Source: Mucilaginibacter dorajii
GTDB lineage: Bacteria; Bacteroidota; Bacteroidia; Sphingobacteriales; Sphingobacteriaceae
NCBI RefSeq assembly: GCF_024808255.1
Contig: NZ_JANTYS010000010.1
Span: 166,206 to 230,205, forward strand
Direction of reading: 5' to 3'
DNA: 64,000 bases
The position numbers were made by a program, and so were the translations under genes. Shown piece after piece: positions 61,370 to 64,000 of this stretch. The notes under the pieces were generated by a model, which did no database searches, had not been told where the DNA came from, and saw nothing but the letters and a program-made list of their open reading frames with translations. The number at the start of each line of letters is the position of its first letter. Position 1 is the first letter of the stretch.

Positions 61370-63754
61370 TTACTCGCTTCGCAAACTTCTCACCGGGTTG
61401 GCAAGCGCTGCTTTAATGCTCTGGTAGCTTACCGTAAGCATGGTGATTGCAAGCGCACCGGCAGCTGTTAGCCCAAACAACCAAACAGAAAGCCCTACAT
61501 GATAGCTGTAATGTTCCAGCCAGCCATGCATTATAAAAGCTGCAACCGGGGCAGCAATGAGCAGGGCAATAACAATAAGTACCAAAAAATCGCGGCACAG
61601 GAGCAGCCACAGGTTAAGTACCGATGCGCCCAACACCTTACGCACGCCAATCTCTTTGCTACGTTGTTCGGCCATAAATACCGCCATACCAAATAGACCA
61701 AGACAACTGATCAGGATAGCCAGGCCTGTAAACAAGCTGGCCAGCGTTCCTATCTTTTGTTCCATTGCAAATTTTTTCTGGTATTCCTGGTCGGCAAATT
61801 TGAAATCGAAAGGCTCCTCCGGAACGTGATTTTTCCAAACGTTGGCAACACTTTTGAGAGCAGCCGGCAGATCTTGCTTCGGATTTAAACGGATATTCAG
61901 GAAGTTGCCCGCATCTTTATTGATGAAAAAGATGCTCTGTTTAACCGGTTCGTAAGGTGATTGCATCACCAGGTTTCTTACCACCCCAACTACCTGGTAT
62001 TTTCTCCCCCACCAATCAATGGTTTGGCCGACAGGCTTTTTTAAATTCATATAACTAACCGCCGCTTCGTTAAGAATAACTGCCGAAGAATCGGAGGCAA
62101 AAGCAGCCGAAAAATCCCTGCCCTGGCTCAATGTCCAGCCTACAGTTTTCCCATACTGCATACTGGCACCCACCATCGCAAACTCATCATTCAAATTAGG
62201 GTCCTTACCACTCCATTTCAATCCCCCTACCGTATTGTAGATGTTGGTAGTCGGGCTTCCAGATTCGGCAACGTCTATAACCGCTCCGCTGTTGAGCATG
62301 TCGTTGCGAAAGGCCGCGAAATGGCTGTGAATTGCCGGCGAGTACATTTCCATAGCAAGTAGCCCGGCCCGGTTATAACCTACTTCGCGCTCCTGCGAGT
62401 AGCGCACCTGGCGGAAGATGACCAATGTGCCAATAATCAGCACTATAGAAACGCAAAACTGCACCACAACCAATACCTGGCGCGGCATTGCAGCCATTTT
62501 ACCGGCACGAAATGTGCCTTTTAAAACTTTCGCCGGCTTAAAGCCTGAAAGATATAAGGCAGGATAGCTTCCCGCCAAAATACCTGTAAAAAAGCTGAAC
62601 ACACATCCGGTTAACCAAAATACCGGGCTTTGCCATAAAATAATAAGCGATTTATCAGCAACGTGATTGAAGTGAGGCAAAGCAAATTCAACCAGCACAA
62701 GCGAAAGACCAAAAGACAATAAAGCCAGCAAAACCGACTCCGTATAAAATTGCAGAATCAGCTGGCCGCGCAATGAACCAACCGCTTTACGCACGCCAAC
62801 CTCACGTGCACGTTTTTCGCTACGCGCAGTGCTTAGGTTCATAAAATTGATACAGGCCAAAAGCAATACAAATATGCCGATGATCCCAAAAAGCCATACA
62901 TAGGTGATGGCGCCCCCTGTGTTCAGCCCATTTTTAAACTCGGCATACAGGTGCCATTTGCTCATGGGGTGCAAAAAGATAACCGGTTTAAGTTTAGCAC
63001 TTTCCGCATCCACGTTCCTGAGCTTGGCTTCCTTGATCAATGCCGATACATTGTCCATATCCGCACCATCCTGCAACTGCACATAAAGGGTATAAGAATT
63101 ATTACCCCAATCACCGCCTGATTTAACCAGGTTTGGGTCGGCTATTTTGTATAAATCCCATGCTGCAATAAAGGCCAGGTTGCTAAACGTGGTATTTGAA
63201 GGCAGATCATGAAAAACGCCACCAACCTTAACGGTCATTTTGTTATCGAGCCTGAGTATTTTACCTGTTGCATCAACATTGCCAAAAAGAGCCTTAGCGC
63301 TTGTTTCTGTCAGTAAAACAGATGATGGATCCTTTAAAGCAGCCCTTGTACCACTGATCATTTGCAAAGTGAGCATATCGGGAATTTCGGCCTGCATATA
63401 ACTCCCGTTCATCGTTAAATGCTTATCGCCGATGCTTAGGATGTGCTGCCAGGTGCCCGAGGCCAGCACAACATATTTAAAATTACTGCCATAAGTTGTA
63501 CGCAACGTATTTGCTAAAGGTAGGGGTTCCATATCCCCGGTACTTGTAACCCCGTTGTTAGTGCGGCTTTGCATCACTTTTGCAACCTGGTTATAATGCT
63601 GATGATAATGATCAAAAGACAATTCATCACCAATCCATAAACCAATGATGAGCGCAACGGCCATGCCGAGGCTTAATCCACCAATATTGATAATAGCGGT
63701 AGATTGATTGCGCAGTAAATTGCGCCAGGCAGTTTTAAGGTAATTACGGAACAT
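61370..63754 (-). CDS. MacB/FtsX-type ABC transporter permease
   Basis: About 794 residues from ATG 63754 (MFRNYLKTAWRNLLRNQS). Two FtsX domains, each with MacB-like periplasmic core: helix near 20-40, periplasmic core 45-285, helices 285-415, second periplasmic core 465-665, final helices 670-785. Conserved REVGVRKAVGSLRGQLILQF and KEIGVRKVLGASVLNLWLL. No ATPase gene is in view. Large Bacteroidota expansions of this family are linked to antimicrobial or envelope stress. The ORF upstream of 63754 is not needed. Confidence 0.88.
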   Translation of the reverse strand: MFRNYLKTAWRNLLRNQSTAIINIGGLSLGMAVALIIGLWIGDELSFDHYHQHYNQVAKVMQSRTNNGVTSTGDMEPLPLANTLRTTYGSNFKYVVLASGTWQHILSIGDKHLTMNGSYMQAEIPDMLTLQMISGTRAALKDPSSVLLTETSAKALFGNVDATGKILRLDNKMTVKVGGVFHDLPSNTTFSNLAFIAAWDLYKIADPNLVKSGGDWGNNSYTLYVQLQDGADMDNVSALIKEAKLRNVDAESAKLKPVIFLHPMSKWHLYAEFKNGLNTGGAITYVWLFGIIGIFVLLLACINFMNLSTARSEKRAREVGVRKAVGSLRGQLILQFYTESVLLALLSFGLSLVLVEFALPHFNHVADKSLIILWQSPVFWLTGCVFSFFTGILAGSYPALYLSGFKPAKVLKGTFRAGKMAAMPRQVLVVVQFCVSIVLIIGTLVIFRQVRYSQEREVGYNRAGLLAMEMYSPAIHSHFAAFRNDMLNSGAVIDVAESGSPTTNIYNTVGGLKWSGKDPNLNDEFAMVGASMQYGKTVGWTLSQGRDFSAAFASDSSAVILNEAAVSYMNLKKPVGQTIDWWGRKYQVVGVVRNLVMQSPYEPVKQSIFFINKDAGNFLNIRLNPKQDLPAALKSVANVWKNHVPEEPFDFKFADQEYQKKFAMEQKIGTLASLFTGLAILISCLGLFGMAVFMAEQRSKEIGVRKVLGASVLNLWLLLCRDFLVLIVIALLIAAPVAAFIMHGWLEHYSYHVGLSVWLFGLTAAGALAITMLTVSYQSIKAALANPVRSLRSE

Positions 63755-63923
63755 ACTATATTTTTTTGCTGTACTTTCCTTCAAGCAAAATAATGCCAAC
63801 ATTAAAAAACACTGATATACAATGAATTAACAAAGTACCAGTAGATAGCTATGTTCGTTTTCGTTACAGCAACCGTGCGGTTTTAATCGAGATGAAACAG
63901 CATATTGACCCGTCCGGAAATAG

Positions 63924-63995
63924 CTATACAGATTTGTGAGTAAATCCTGTAAATACTATACAAGGTATTCTGTTAGTCCTAAGATGAACTATACA
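63924..63995. repeat. Three CTATACA direct repeats at 32-33 bp spacing
   Basis: CTATACA starts at 63924, 63956 and 63989. Unit remainders are loosely alike (AATCCTGTAAATA and AGTCCTAAGATGAA). Lies upstream of the MacB-like gene and may continue past the window edge. Confidence 0.55.
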
Positions 63996-64000
63996 GGTCT

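Noticed and set aside
63924..64000. A CRISPR array suggested by 32-33 bp spacing
   Set aside because: The repeat is only 7 bp, the intervening segments are loosely similar rather than unique, and no cas genes are near.
1..64000. tRNA, rRNA, prophage or complete insertion sequence
   Set aside because: No cloverleaf-like tRNA, rRNA segment, transposase, integrase or phage structural gene was recognised on either strand.

Overview
The window looks like a chromosomal segment of a Bacteroidota bacterium, most likely family Sphingobacteriaceae (Mucilaginibacter/Pedobacter-like). Supporting signs are a SusC/SusD pair with a FecR anti-sigma factor, lineage-typical families (DUF2480, DUF3108, DUF3109, DUF6427, RemB/Wzi-like outer membrane protein), many TAnnTTTG (-7) promoter motifs, and AT-leaning intergenic DNA full of palindromic and 7-bp-period repeats. 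No rRNA, tRNA, transposase, integrase, phage gene or CRISPR array was seen.

Layout. 1-11 kb is housekeeping: a partial amidohydrolase, rlmN, a ComF-type phosphoribosyltransferase, a large cytosolic hybrid histidine kinase directly behind glyA, an orphan antitoxin-like gene, scpA and dxs. 11-19 kb holds an ABC-2 ATPase/permease pair, an operon of gmd and a RemB/Wzi-like outer membrane protein, and the DUF2480/DUF3108/DUF3109 group. 19-24 kb is an envelope operon (coaX, an outer membrane beta-barrel, lptC, ppiD-like) closed by a clear terminator. 24-29 kb holds a DUF6427 membrane protein, a glycosyltransferase, an LpxH-like phosphoesterase, a 36-residue membrane microprotein, DinB, a hicBA toxin-antitoxin pair and a YjjG nucleotidase.

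29-45 kb is a regulator-rich accessory region: Crp/Fnr with a secreted metallo-beta-lactamase-fold enzyme, a DHA2 efflux pump divergent from an AraC regulator, four AraC proteins in two paralogous pairs, an HxlR regulator with a single cysteine divergent from DoxX, three NAD(P)-dependent reductases, and a membrane-tethered winged-helix regulator divergent from YceI. I read this as a redox/electrophile or small-lipophile response island; that is inference.

48-60 kb is an arabinan utilisation locus on the minus strand: susC, susD, endo-arabinanase-like GH43, GH51 arabinofuranosidase, and two more GH43 enzymes, with FecR upstream but no ECF sigma factor in the window. A MacB/FtsX-type permease ends the window.

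The least explained content lies between the genes. Several families of 70-150 bp palindromic elements share TGTCAT..ATGACA ends and sit in nearly every gap from 42 to 55 kb. Arrays with a 7-bp period sit in other gaps, sometimes as exact inverted pairs. Several genes (rlmN, hicB, crp-like, an acyltransferase, an AraC gene) have a -7 motif only 3-4 nt before the start codon, predicting leaderless mRNAs.
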